DNA from: an uncultured Candidatus Altimarinota bacterium
GTDB lineage: Bacteria; Patescibacteriota; Gracilibacteria; BD1-5; UBA2023
Assembly: GCA_938036655.1 (NCBI GenBank)
Contig: CALHQS010000073.1
Span: forward strand, 1 to 17,500
Direction: 5' to 3'
DNA: 17,500 nucleotides
Under the pieces are notes generated by a model that had not been told where the DNA came from, searched no databases, and worked only from the letters and a program-made list of their open reading frames with translations. Positions 1 to 6,472 of this stretch are shown here, piece by piece. Numbering within the stretch: position 1 is the stretch's first letter; every line of letters begins with the position of its first letter. The position numbers were made by a program, and so were the translations under genes.

Positions 1-1
1 T

Positions 2-685
2 TTTTTCCCGGGAATTGTGATTAAAAATTCTCTCAAAGGCTGGAATTTTGATGAGCAAGCCAAAAAATTGTCCATTTTTTCTGGTGAAAAAATTTCTGAT
101 ATTGCAGAAGTTCTGGAAAAAAATTTTGGTGAACCAATTTGGCATCGATTTATTGGGCTTCCAGGAACGATCGCGGGTGCGGTTGTCGGAAATGCGGGAT
201 GTTTTGGGCTTGAAACAGAAAATAATTTTTTTTCCGCGAAAATTCTTGATATTTCGACTGGCGAGACGAAAATTTTGCAAAAATCAGATATGAATTTTTG
301 ATATCGACATTCGATTTTAAAGGAAAACCCGAATTATTTTTTGATTTCAGCTGAATTTGATTTGTCGGAAATTCGCGAAAAATATGCCTCTGATGTGGAT
401 AATATCGATTTTCGTGAAAACAAGCAACCAAAAGGTAATTCCTGTGGAAGTTTTTTTAAAAATCCAGGTCGCGATGCTTCGGCTGGCTCGTTGATTGAGC
501 AAATTGGTTTCAAATGAAAGCGTCATGGTGGTGCTCGTTGGAGTGATTTGCATGCCAATTTTTTGCTTTCTGATGGAGAAACTTGTAAGCCTTCGGATTT
601 AATTGAATTGATTCGTTTGACGCAAAAAACTGTTTTTGAAAAGACAGGATTTGAGCTTGTCAACGAAGTGAGAATTATTGAATAA
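2..685 (+). CDS. murB: UDP-N-acetylenolpyruvoylglucosamine reductase (MurB), 3' part
   Basis: MurB reduces UDP-GlcNAc-enolpyruvate to UDP-MurNAc with NADPH and FAD in the cytoplasm, an early step of peptidoglycan synthesis. The frame is open from base 2, so the 5' end lies outside the window and 227 residues are visible. Recognisable family motifs are GLPGTIAGAVVGNAG (FAD-binding region), (G)YRHS, and GNSCGSFFKNP, whose Ser is the expected proton donor. The C-terminal NEVRII holds the catalytic Glu. Two in-frame TGA codons (299-301 and 515-517) fall at glycines of the family: F-G-YRHS and GFK-G-KRHGGA. Under the standard code the gene would look broken into three pieces. It ends with TAA two bases before the ATG of ybeY, so the two are probably co-transcribed. 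Confidence 0.93.
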
Positions 686-687
686 TT

Positions 688-1143
688 ATGTTTTGATTTT
701 CTTTTGTAAATTTTCCTGAAAATTTCCTGATTTCTGAGGAAAAAATTTCGGAAATTTTAAATTTTATTGCCAAAAAAGTGCCCATCACACAACGCGGAAT
801 TCTTAATATTGCATTTTTGCCAGACGAGGAAATTCAGATTTTAAATCGAGAGTATCGAGGGATTGATAAAACAACGGATGTGCTTTCGTTTCATTATTTT
901 GATGATTTTTCAGATTTGGATTCAGCGACGGATATTGCGGGCGAGTGTATTTTTTCCGAGGCAAAAATTTTGGAACAAGCTCAAAAATTTGAGCATTCGC
1001 CGTTGGAAGAATTCGAGATTTTGTTGATTCATTCCGTGTTGCATATTCTCGGTTTTGATCACGAGACGAACGAGGATTTTGAAGCCATGTGGCGCTTCGA
1101 GAAGCCAATTCGCGAAAATTTTTTTTTATCTATAAAGCGCTAA
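688..1143 (+). CDS. ybeY: Endoribonuclease YbeY (rRNA maturation factor)
   Basis: YbeY is a zinc-dependent RNase used in 16S rRNA 3'-end processing and ribosome quality control. The 151-residue product has the signature H-x3-H-x2-G-x-D-H as HSVLHILGFDH near residues 112-122. Upstream it has the family segment LNREYRGIDKTTDVLSF. I chose the ATG at 688 because it lies two bases after the murB stop, gives the usual family length, and reads through one TGA (694-696, Gly) with no other obstacle. A standard-code annotation would start late, at a GTG near 778, and lose the N-terminus. The stop TAA (1141-1143) is followed after one base by the next gene. Confidence 0.92.
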
Positions 1144-1144
1144 A

Positions 1145-2143
1145 ATGAAAGTTAATTTGATTTCAGAAAGTGAATTTACGGTGCAGGGGCACGGCGTACA
1201 CACGGCGTTTCGTGAGATGCTTGCGGGTCTTGAGCGCGCGGGTTTTGAGGTACAAAAAAATGGGAAAAATCCTGCCGACATCGTGCATATTCATACGGTT
1301 GGATTGTATGCATTTTGGAAATTGTTGTTTGCGCGTGGGAAAAAAGTAGTTTCTGCACATGTAATTCCAGAAAGTTTTATTGGCTCGCTGAAGGGCACAA
1401 AATATTGGCTTCCAATAGCCAAATGGTGGCTCAAAAAATTTTATGGAAAGGCTGATCTGGTGCTGGCGTGTTCGGCTGGCGTTGCCAAAAGCCTCACGAA
1501 TGATATGGGGTTGCAAAATGTAGAAATTCTCTACAATGCGATTGATATGCGAAAATATGAGCATTCGGAAACGGAGAAAAAAGCGCTTCGCAAAGAATTG
1601 GGATTTTCTGAAAATCAAAAAATTATTTTGGGAAATGGACAAATTCAGCCACGCAAAAAATTTGATACTTTCCTCACGATGGCCGAAAAAATGCCGAACA
1701 CACAATTTATTTGGGTCGGTGGAATTCCGTTCAAATCACTGGGCGCTGATGCGGGAAAATTTGAAAAAATTCTTCAAAACCTTCCGAAAAATTTGATTGT
1801 GACGGGCGTGATTCCGCTCGAGGATGTGCGAAAATATTTTGTCATTGCGGATGTTTTTGTGCTGCCATCAACACAAGAAAATCATCCAATGGCTGTTCTG
1901 GAAGCGGCTTCCGCGGAGTTACCGATTCTGCTGCGCGACATTCCAGAATATGATGATACATTTCGCGGTTTTGTTGCGATGGCAAAAAATGATGAAAAAT
2001 TTGTACAAGAATTGCAAAAAATTCTCGAAAATGACGAATATTTTGAAGAACTCAAAAAATGATCTCGTGCTATCAAAGAGCGGTTTTCCACAGAAAATAT
2101 GGCAAAAATTCTAGAAGAAAAGTATAAAAAAATCCTCCATTAG
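1145..2143 (+). CDS. GT4-family glycosyltransferase
   Basis: This is a probable retaining glycosyltransferase of GT-B fold, family GT4, which would transfer a sugar from a nucleotide donor to a cell-envelope lipid or glycan; donor and acceptor cannot be read from the sequence. The 332-residue product has the N-terminal acceptor-side half (HIHTVGLYAFWKLL, then VVSAHVIPES), the hinge with ILYNAIDMRKY, and the nucleotide-sugar half (ILGNGQIQPRKKFD). The E-x7-E motif is in the segment PSTQENHPMAVLEAA. A TGA at 2060-2062 is read as Gly and adds 26 residues ending at TAG 2141-2143. It starts one base after the ybeY stop and overlaps the tail of the convergent DedA gene by four bases. Confidence 0.85.
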
Positions 2144-2156
2144 GAAGATTTTTTTT
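2131..2156. terminator. Bidirectional terminator between convergent operons
   Basis: The stem AATCCTCC (2131-2138) pairs with GGAAGATT (2143-2150) with one mismatch around an ATTA loop. An eight-T run follows on the + strand and a seven-T run on the - strand. It overlaps the stop codons of both convergent genes, so one hairpin probably serves both. Confidence 0.7.
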
Positions 2157-2811
2157 GTGATTTTTTGAGTTTTTCAACATATTGCTCGATTTTTTCTTGA
2201 AAAATTTTGTAATATTTTCGAAAAATAAAAAATATAATTCCAGCAATTGCAAGAAGTAGCAAGACTCCCACAATAATCGCAAAAATTTGATAATCTTCGG
2301 GAATAGTGGCAATCAATCGGCGGATACTTTCAATATGGAAACCAACAAGTGCGACCGTGAGTGGTACGGGAATCGAGAGAAGTGCTGTGAGAAAAATAAA
2401 TCTGAATGCTGAAATAGATTTTTTTGTACCCAAATAGGGAAGTGCAATCATCGGCGCGTATGGCGTAAATTTGATAGCAATGAGCGACAAAACAAAATTT
2501 TTTTCGAGCAAAATATTGAGTTTTTCCATAAAATTCGCTTTTTGTTCGGTGTCGATTTTTCGATTTTTTGTAAAAAGTGACAAACCAAAGCGCCCTACCA
2601 AGAAAAAAATAATATCACCCACCGTGTCACCAAGCCAACCCAAAATCGCTACCACAAAAATATTAAAAATCCCTATTGATGCGAGAAAAGCTGCCGCCAT
2701 TGTCACGAATGGTCATTCGATCACCATTATCGTAAACATCACGAGATAGCCGCCCGCTTGGAGTTTTTCGATGAGTTCTGGCGTGATATTGAATAATTGA
2801 GCTATATCCAT
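2140..2811 (-). CDS. DedA/SNARE-associated (VTT domain) membrane protein
   Basis: This is a polytopic inner-membrane protein of the DedA superfamily, members of which are linked to undecaprenyl-phosphate or phospholipid recycling and membrane homeostasis. The 223-residue product has hydrophobic segments near residues 22-50, 55-80, 120-165 and 180-207. It has the family pattern E-G-P near residue 33 in the first hydrophobic segment, then GWLGDTVGDIIFFLVGRFG and a conserved KFTPYAPMIALPYLG stretch. The Gly of the E-G-P motif is a TGA codon, so a standard-code caller would start downstream at about 2706. The C-terminus is Lys-rich and cytoplasmic. The ATG at 2811 overlaps the end of the upstream glycosyltransferase by 10 bases, which suggests translational coupling. 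Confidence 0.83.
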
Positions 2812-3833
2812 AAATTATGAGAAATAGGAGACTGATTTTCCAAAAATTTTTTTACATGATTTTCCCAACAAAATTCTTGTGTGCTGCCAGCACAGTTTTC
2901 TGGTAAAAGCTTGAGTGCATCAGAAATTCCTGATTCTAGCGTGCTGTTTTCGTTGACTAAAATACCATTTTTTCCGTGCGTAACAATTCCGCGCATATTT
3001 TCGATGTCATACGCCACAACAGGCTTTCCACACGCCATTGCTTCCAGATTCACAAGTCCAAGCGTATCCGTTTTGGAGGGAAAAACAAACACATCGACGC
3101 TTCGATAAATGTCCGCCAATTCCTCTCATTTTTTAATTCCCAAAAATGTCACATTTGGGAATTTTTTCGCGAGATTTTCTTTTTCTGGACCATCGCCCAC
3201 GACGATTTTTTCGTATTTTTCAGAGATTTCAAGAAATTTTTCAATATTTTTTTCGATGGCAATGCGTCCGACAAAAAGCGCGATTGGCCGAGTTTTATTC
3301 AAGAAAAATTTTTTCGCACCTGGAAAAAACATCGAATGGTCGATTCCAAGCGGAATCACGGCATAATTTCCATAATTATTATTTTCAATGTACGGAATCA
3401 TTCCACGATTTGAAATAAAAATTTTTTCCGCGCCGTCGTGAATATAATGCAGATATTGATGCACATATTCCTCTTTGAGAAGCCGATTTCGCATGCTCAG
3501 ATATTCGGGGAATTTGGTATGAAACGACGTTGTATAAGGAATTTTATATTTTTTACAAATGAGTGCCGCCGAAAAACCAATCGGCCCTTCCGTTTCGATA
3601 TGAATGAAATCTGGCCGAATTTCGTGGATTTTTTTAAAAATTTGTCGCGGAAAACTGAGTGAAAGTCGAATTTCTTTGTATCCAAAAAACGGCACACTGA
3701 AAAAATCATCTGCCGAAACAATTGCGAGCTTGATATGATTGGGAAGGTGTTTTTTGAGGTTTTCAATTGACCGAGTGACGCCATTGACTTGCTCAGAAGT
3801 CGTATCTGTAAAAATAAGAAGCGTTTTTTTCAT
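2802..3833 (-). CDS. GT4-family glycosyltransferase (diacylglycerol/phosphoinositol-type)
   Basis: This is a 343-residue GT-B glycosyltransferase resembling the GT4 enzymes that glycosylate diacylglycerol or similar lipids at the inner membrane face. Visible motifs are FTDTTSEQVNGVTRSIENL at the N-terminus, the acceptor-side segment HIETEGPIGFSAALICKKY with TSFHTKFPEYL, the hinge VIPLGIDHSMFFPG, the donor-side FVGRIAIEKNIE, and PSKTDTLGLVNLEAMACG. The last is the E-x7-E region, with Asp in place of the first Glu. A TGA at 3126-3128 (Gly, in LGIKK-G-EELADIY) splits the gene under the standard code; reading through it gives one normal-length protein. It is the first gene of the two-gene operon with DedA, which suggests a role in membrane lipid or envelope glycan synthesis. 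Confidence 0.87.
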
Positions 3834-3847
3834 ACAATTTTTTCCAA

Positions 3848-3875
3848 ATACTAATAAAAAAACAAAAAAAGTCAA
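3848..3875 (-). promoter_or_regulatory. Predicted promoter for the glycosyltransferase-DedA operon
   Basis: On the - strand, TTGACT (3875-3870) and TAGTAT (3853-3848) are spaced by 16 bases and lie 15 bases before the ATG at 3833. It is back to back with the predicted tRNA promoter; the two -35 boxes are arms of one inverted repeat (AAAAGTCAA and its complement). Confidence 0.5.
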
Positions 3876-3889
3876 TTTTGCATTTTGAT

Positions 3890-3917
3890 TTGACTTTTGA
3901 GAAAAAATAAATATATT
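3890..3917 (+). promoter_or_regulatory. Predicted promoter for tRNA-Val
   Basis: TTGACT (3890-3895) and TATATT (3912-3917) are spaced by 16 bases. The tRNA starts 20 bases downstream of the -10 box. Confidence 0.5.
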
Positions 3918-3937
3918 TTGCGTGTTGTCAGATATAA

Positions 3938-4014
3938 GGGTGATTAGCTCAGTTGGCGAGAGCATCTGCCTTACAAGCAGGGGGTCGGGGGTTCGAATCC
4001 CTCATCACCCACCA
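3938..4014 (+). tRNA. tRNA-Val (anticodon TAC), CCA encoded
   Basis: It folds as a complete cloverleaf. The acceptor GGGTGAT pairs with ATCACCC; the D stem is GCTC/GAGC; the anticodon stem TCTGC/GCAGG encloses the loop CTTACAA with anticodon TAC; the T arm GGGGG/CCCTC encloses the loop TTCGAAT. The discriminator is A and CCA is encoded (4012-4014). It lies at the host/phage A boundary, the usual position of an attachment site, but the far end of phage A is outside the window so no duplicated tRNA tail can be checked. Confidence 0.96.
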
Positions 4015-4030
4015 CTTATAAGATAAATGA

Positions 4031-4062
4031 AAGACTTTGTAATAAGTACAAGGTCTTTTTTT
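4031..4062 (+). terminator. Rho-independent terminator after tRNA-Val
   Basis: AAGACTTTGT (4031-4040) pairs with ACAAGGTCTT (4048-4057) around a seven-base loop with one G-T pair. A run of seven T follows. Confidence 0.8.
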
Positions 4063-4125
4063 GCGTTTTCAATCGCAGGAAATAGCCAAAAAGCATTATA
4101 TTTTTATCTTTTTATTTTAATTTAT

Positions 4126-4362
4126 ATGTCAGAAAAAAAGACATATCCAACATTATCATATGCTACTCCACTTGTAAGAGAGTACAAAATTATTGAAACT
4201 TCACACCTCCAAAAAACCCCTGGAAGATCTATTGTTAAATATATTACTCGTCAAAAAATAGGTGATCAGTGGAAAGATGTAGTTAATTCACAATTCATTG
4301 ACAATAAAGAGGGTGTAGATTTCACAGGTATGTCACTTGTAATTACTACTGAAATTAAATAA
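4126..4362 (+). CDS. Phage A small beta-rich protein, candidate ssDNA-binding protein
   Basis: This 78-residue soluble protein has no membrane segment. Alternating hydrophobic residues (SIVKYITRQKI, SLVITTEIK) suggest a small beta barrel. Phage B has a 72-residue counterpart at 15087-15305 in the same place; both have a central QW/QKW segment and end in a beta-like stretch. Filamentous phages carry a small OB-like ssDNA-binding protein (gpV type) next to the replication gene, so size, fold impression and position suggest that role. This is inference from context, since no diagnostic motif is visible. The ATG at 4126 is preferred to an in-frame start at 4027, which would overlap the tRNA terminator. 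Confidence 0.55.
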   Translation: MSEKKTYPTLSYATPLVREYKIIETSHLQKTPGRSIVKYITRQKIGDQWKDVVNSQFIDNKEGVDFTGMSLVITTEIK

Positions 4363-4389
4363 AAAATTTCACTCAAAAAATCGCGTTAA

Positions 4390-4417
4390 GTCAGACGATC
4401 AACTAGTATCGTCTGAC
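4390..4417 (+). promoter_or_regulatory. Conserved origin-like hairpin upstream of rep (phage A)
   Basis: A perfect 10-bp stem, GTCAGACGAT / ATCGTCTGAC, encloses the loop CAACTAGT. Phage B has the same element at 15034-15061: the loop changes by one base and two stem pairs are replaced by other complementary pairs. No T-run follows, so it is unlikely to be a terminator. Its place 35 bases before rep suits a rolling-circle nick site or Rep-binding site. Confidence 0.7.
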
Positions 4418-4452
4418 CTAATTCAATTTCTATCACTAACTTTCCCTTTCTG

Positions 4453-5619
4453 ATGAGAAAAAATCGACCTTCTCTTCTGTCTCAAAACACGTCGAATTTT
4501 CTGACAGAAAAAATCACTGAAAATCATTTCAAAAAATTGCAAATTTCTAGGACTATGGAATGGTTGCAAATCCCCGAGAAAACTCAAAAAAATTTCTCTA
4601 AAAATTTTCTCAATATTGATATCGACTATCTTCAATATACTTGTTACAATATTGCGAAACCTCTTGAAGCAATTTATAATATACTTTGATTTGACTGAAA
4701 AATTGACCAGGACAACTCAAATATAGAGTATAATTATAATTTGAACCTTTCTCTACAAAATCTAGAAACGAGAATGTGAAATGCATATATTCTTACTTTT
4801 CTTTCTCCTGGTTTCCCTCCTATTCCTATTGCAAGTATTGAGGTTTATAATCCAAATAAAAAATGAGTTATAAAATCTGAAGGAAAAATTGTATTTTACG
4901 GTGGTTACTTCGTATTCCGCGATATCATTGCTGACGAAGCACCTGAAGTATTGAGATTCGCCAATGCTATTGAACTTGGTACTATTATTCAAATTCAAGA
5001 TGGCAAAAAAGACAAACCGGTATACAAACGAACTCGTGTAGATATTGCACTTGATGTGCAATGAAAAATCTCTCAAAGATGGCTATACAAATACATAAAG
5101 CCAAGTAAAAACTCAAAACACGTAGTGAAACCATACAATTATTCTCCTGAAATTGGCGGCTTTCAGTCTTTCTGATATATTCCTGGATTGTCTAAATATA
5201 TCTGAATTCGTGTGTATAATAAAGTGCTTGATATCAAAGCAAAGAAAAAGCAATGTTATCATCCTTCTTATGGCACTACTTATCCTGATGTTACCAGAAT
5301 AGAAATTATTTATGGTGGCGAAACTGCCACACAAAATCTAGAAACTCTTATCAATTACACCAAGTATAGAATACTTGGAAATGACCAAGTTATTATGAAA
5401 CGCCTCAATAAACCAAAATCTCAATATTCACCACTCTCTGCATATGAATATTTTAAGCGATATGCAAAAAACCACGGAAAATCTCTCAAAGATGTACTTG
5501 ATGACGTTATGCTTATAGCAATAGCTGAAGATCAAAAAGACCTGGAAATGAAACAAGGCAAATATCAAGAAATTGAAATTTTTGAAAGTGGTTCTAATTC
5601 TTTTTCAAGTAAAAAATAA
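4453..5619 (+). CDS. Phage A replication initiation protein (Rep), rolling-circle type
   Basis: This 388-residue protein probably nicks the double-stranded phage genome to start rolling-circle replication. The C-terminal half has the arrangement R-V-Y-N-K (residues 253-257) followed by T-R-I-E (281-284). That resembles the YxK and TRxE blocks of Rep_trans/phage RstA-type initiators; the Tyr is a candidate nucleophile, though I cannot prove it. Seven in-frame TGA codons are read as Gly. Two of them (NIL-G-FD-G-KID) align with GGT and GGA in the phage B homologue, direct evidence for the code. Roughly three quarters of residues match phage B's Rep. Start at 4453 is supported by the matching start of the homologue. 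It lies just downstream of the origin-like hairpin. Confidence 0.8.
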
Positions 5620-5628
5620 TTTTATTAT

Positions 5629-5769
5629 ATGGAAGCAATTATTCTACAATTTATTCAAATTCAAGAAAAGTATACGGCAACTTTCACTGGCATTATTGCT
5701 ATGCTTATATCTATTATTTTTATTTTGTCTATACTTTACGCAAAAACTTTATTTTATAAAGATGTTTAA
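5629..5769 (+). CDS. Phage A small single-TM protein, 46 aa
   Basis: The product has a short polar N-terminus (MEAIILQFIQIQEKY), one strong hydrophobic segment (about residues 20-38) and the polar tail YAKTLFYKDV. It starts nine bases after the rep stop. Size and topology fit minor virion proteins or small membrane proteins of filamentous phages, but no family is recognisable. Phage B has only one gene in this interval and it does not clearly match this one, so this may be an accessory gene of phage A. Confidence 0.6.
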   Translation: MEAIILQFIQIQEKYTATFTGIIAMLISIIFILSILYAKTLFYKDV

Positions 5770-5789
5770 AATATTTTTAATTTAAATTT

Positions 5790-5948
5790 ATGGATTTACA
5801 AAAAAAAGTTATTTTTGATGGTAAAGAATATACATTATGAGAATTTATATTTTGTCTTGATGTAGTTCGTTTTATTCTTTTTTCTAAATATCATCCTGAA
5901 CTTGTTTCATCATTACAAAAAACTTTTAAAGACAAGCCTGAAAAATAG
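5790..5948 (+). CDS. Phage A small protein of unknown function, 52 aa
   Basis: The ATG at 5790 opens a 52-codon frame with one TGA read as Gly (YTL-G-EFIF). It has a charged N-terminus (MDLQKKVIFDGKEYTL), a moderately hydrophobic middle and a basic tail ending DKPEK. The stop TAG at 5946-5948 lies inside a hairpin that is also found after the equivalent small gene of phage B. I do not recognise a family. A regulatory or minor structural role would be a guess. Confidence 0.5.
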
Positions 5949-5956
5949 GCTTTATA
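5934..5956 (+). terminator. Conserved hairpin after the replication gene group (phage A)
   Basis: AAGCCT (5934-5939) pairs with AGGCTT (5947-5952) and is followed by TTATATG. Phage B has AAGCCT/AGGCTT in the same place. The T-tail is weak, so it may be an attenuator or processing site rather than a full terminator. Confidence 0.5.
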
Positions 5957-5957
5957 T

Positions 5958-6029
5958 GAGTCAATAGCTCAGTGGAAGAGCGAGGGATTGAATATTCCTG
6001 CGTCATAGGTTCGATTCCTATTTGACTCT
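5958..6029 (+). tRNA. tRNA-Phe-like gene (anticodon GAA) inside phage A
   Basis: All stems pair. The acceptor GAGTCAA/TTGACTC is perfect; the D stem is GCTC/GAGC; the anticodon stem AGGGA/TTCCT encloses the loop TTGAATA (anticodon GAA); the T arm ATAGG/CCTAT encloses TTCGATT. Odd points are T at position 37 where a purine is usual, discriminator T where tRNA-Phe normally has A, and no encoded CCA. It sits between the replication and coat genes, where phage B has no tRNA. Stems are intact, so it is probably expressed, but the odd identity elements make its charging uncertain. Confidence 0.8.
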
Positions 6030-6036
6030 CTTTTAT

Positions 6037-6049
6037 GGGAATTTTTCCC
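6037..6049 (+). other. Conserved small hairpin in the coat gene leader (phage A)
   Basis: GGGAA and TTCCC pair across three bases. Phage B has GGGAA/TTCCC across five bases at 13655-13669, 37 bases before its coat ATG; here the ATG is 33 bases downstream. The loop sequence differs while the stem is kept, which suggests a leader structure that stabilises or regulates coat mRNA. Confidence 0.45.
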
Positions 6050-6082
6050 TCCAATTCTTTATTTCATAACTGTTTTAGTCAT

Positions 6083-6244
6083 ATGATTAGTTCAGAGGTT
6101 GCAACAACGATGACGCAACAGATTACTACTGCGATGGGACAGATTGTAGGTTCAATCGCTAGTCTTTCTGGTGCTATCGTTCTTGTTGCTGGTACTTTCA
6201 TCGTGATTGGTATCGTTACTTCGGTACTTAAATTGCGTCGATAA
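6083..6244 (+). CDS. Phage A major coat protein (pVIII-like), 53 aa
   Basis: The mature filament subunit is predicted: a polar, helix-prone N-terminus (ISSEVATTMTQQITTAMGQ), one hydrophobic segment (about residues 27-46) and the basic end LKLRR, which would face the DNA. This is the usual layout of inovirus coat proteins. There is no cleavable signal peptide. The start at 6083 is chosen over an in-frame ATG at 6035 because phage B's coat aligns from MVSSEL and has stops upstream in that frame. A strong terminator follows, as after gene VIII in Ff phages. The protein is only about 40-45% identical to the phage B coat, so it is one of the faster-changing parts of the virus. Confidence 0.75.
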   Translation: MISSEVATTMTQQITTAMGQIVGSIASLSGAIVLVAGTFIVIGIVTSVLKLRR

Positions 6245-6249
6245 TTCGC

Positions 6250-6300
6250 ATAAAAGTGTTATTCTAGCATACAATGCTTTTATGACACTTTTATTTTTTA
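6250..6300 (+). terminator. Terminator after the coat gene (phage A)
   Basis: ATAAAAGTGT (6250-6259) pairs with ACACTTTTAT (6285-6294), then TTTTTTA. The 25-base loop contains a second small stem, AGCAT/ATGCT. Phage B has an unrelated hairpin in the same place. Confidence 0.75.
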
Positions 6301-6315
6301 AAATTTTCAAAAAAT

Positions 6316-6471
6316 ATGATAATTCAAAATACTGATATTTATTCCACTTTTTGGAACTTGGTAACTTTCATAATTCAGTTTTTGACTGGAAATTTTGTTT
6401 TTTTCCTCTTTTTCTTTATTGGTATTTTTCTAGCCTCGTTTATTTTCAAAATTTTAACTTTCCAAAAATAA
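6316..6471 (+). CDS. Phage A small membrane protein, 51 aa
   Basis: This 51-residue product is almost entirely hydrophobic after MIIQNTDIYSTFWN. It has two aromatic-rich membrane segments around residues 15-27 and 29-46, ending FKILTFQK. Phage B has a 53-residue counterpart in the same place starting MIIENTD. It ends TAA one base before the ATG of the adhesin gene (TAATATG), a junction identical in phage B. A minor coat or tip protein is likely from position; no family assignment is possible. Confidence 0.6.
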   Translation: MIIQNTDIYSTFWNLVTFIIQFLTGNFVFFLFFFIGIFLASFIFKILTFQK

Positions 6472-6472
6472 T

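Noticed and set aside
299..517. In-frame TGA codons in murB and many other genes as frameshifts or pseudogenes.
   Set aside because: They occur at conserved glycines and align with GGN in homologues; reading TGA as Gly gives full-length, motif-complete proteins.
3871..3895. An 11-base match (TTGCATTTTGA) between the tRNA-Val promoter region and the left end of phage B, as a shared attachment site.
   Set aside because: Orientation is wrong for a terminal repeat, the sequence is AT-rich, and the flanking bases do not extend the match.
6035..6082. Longer coat protein starting at 6035.
   Set aside because: The extension covers the leader hairpin, and the equivalent region of phage B contains stops in that frame; homology starts at 6083.
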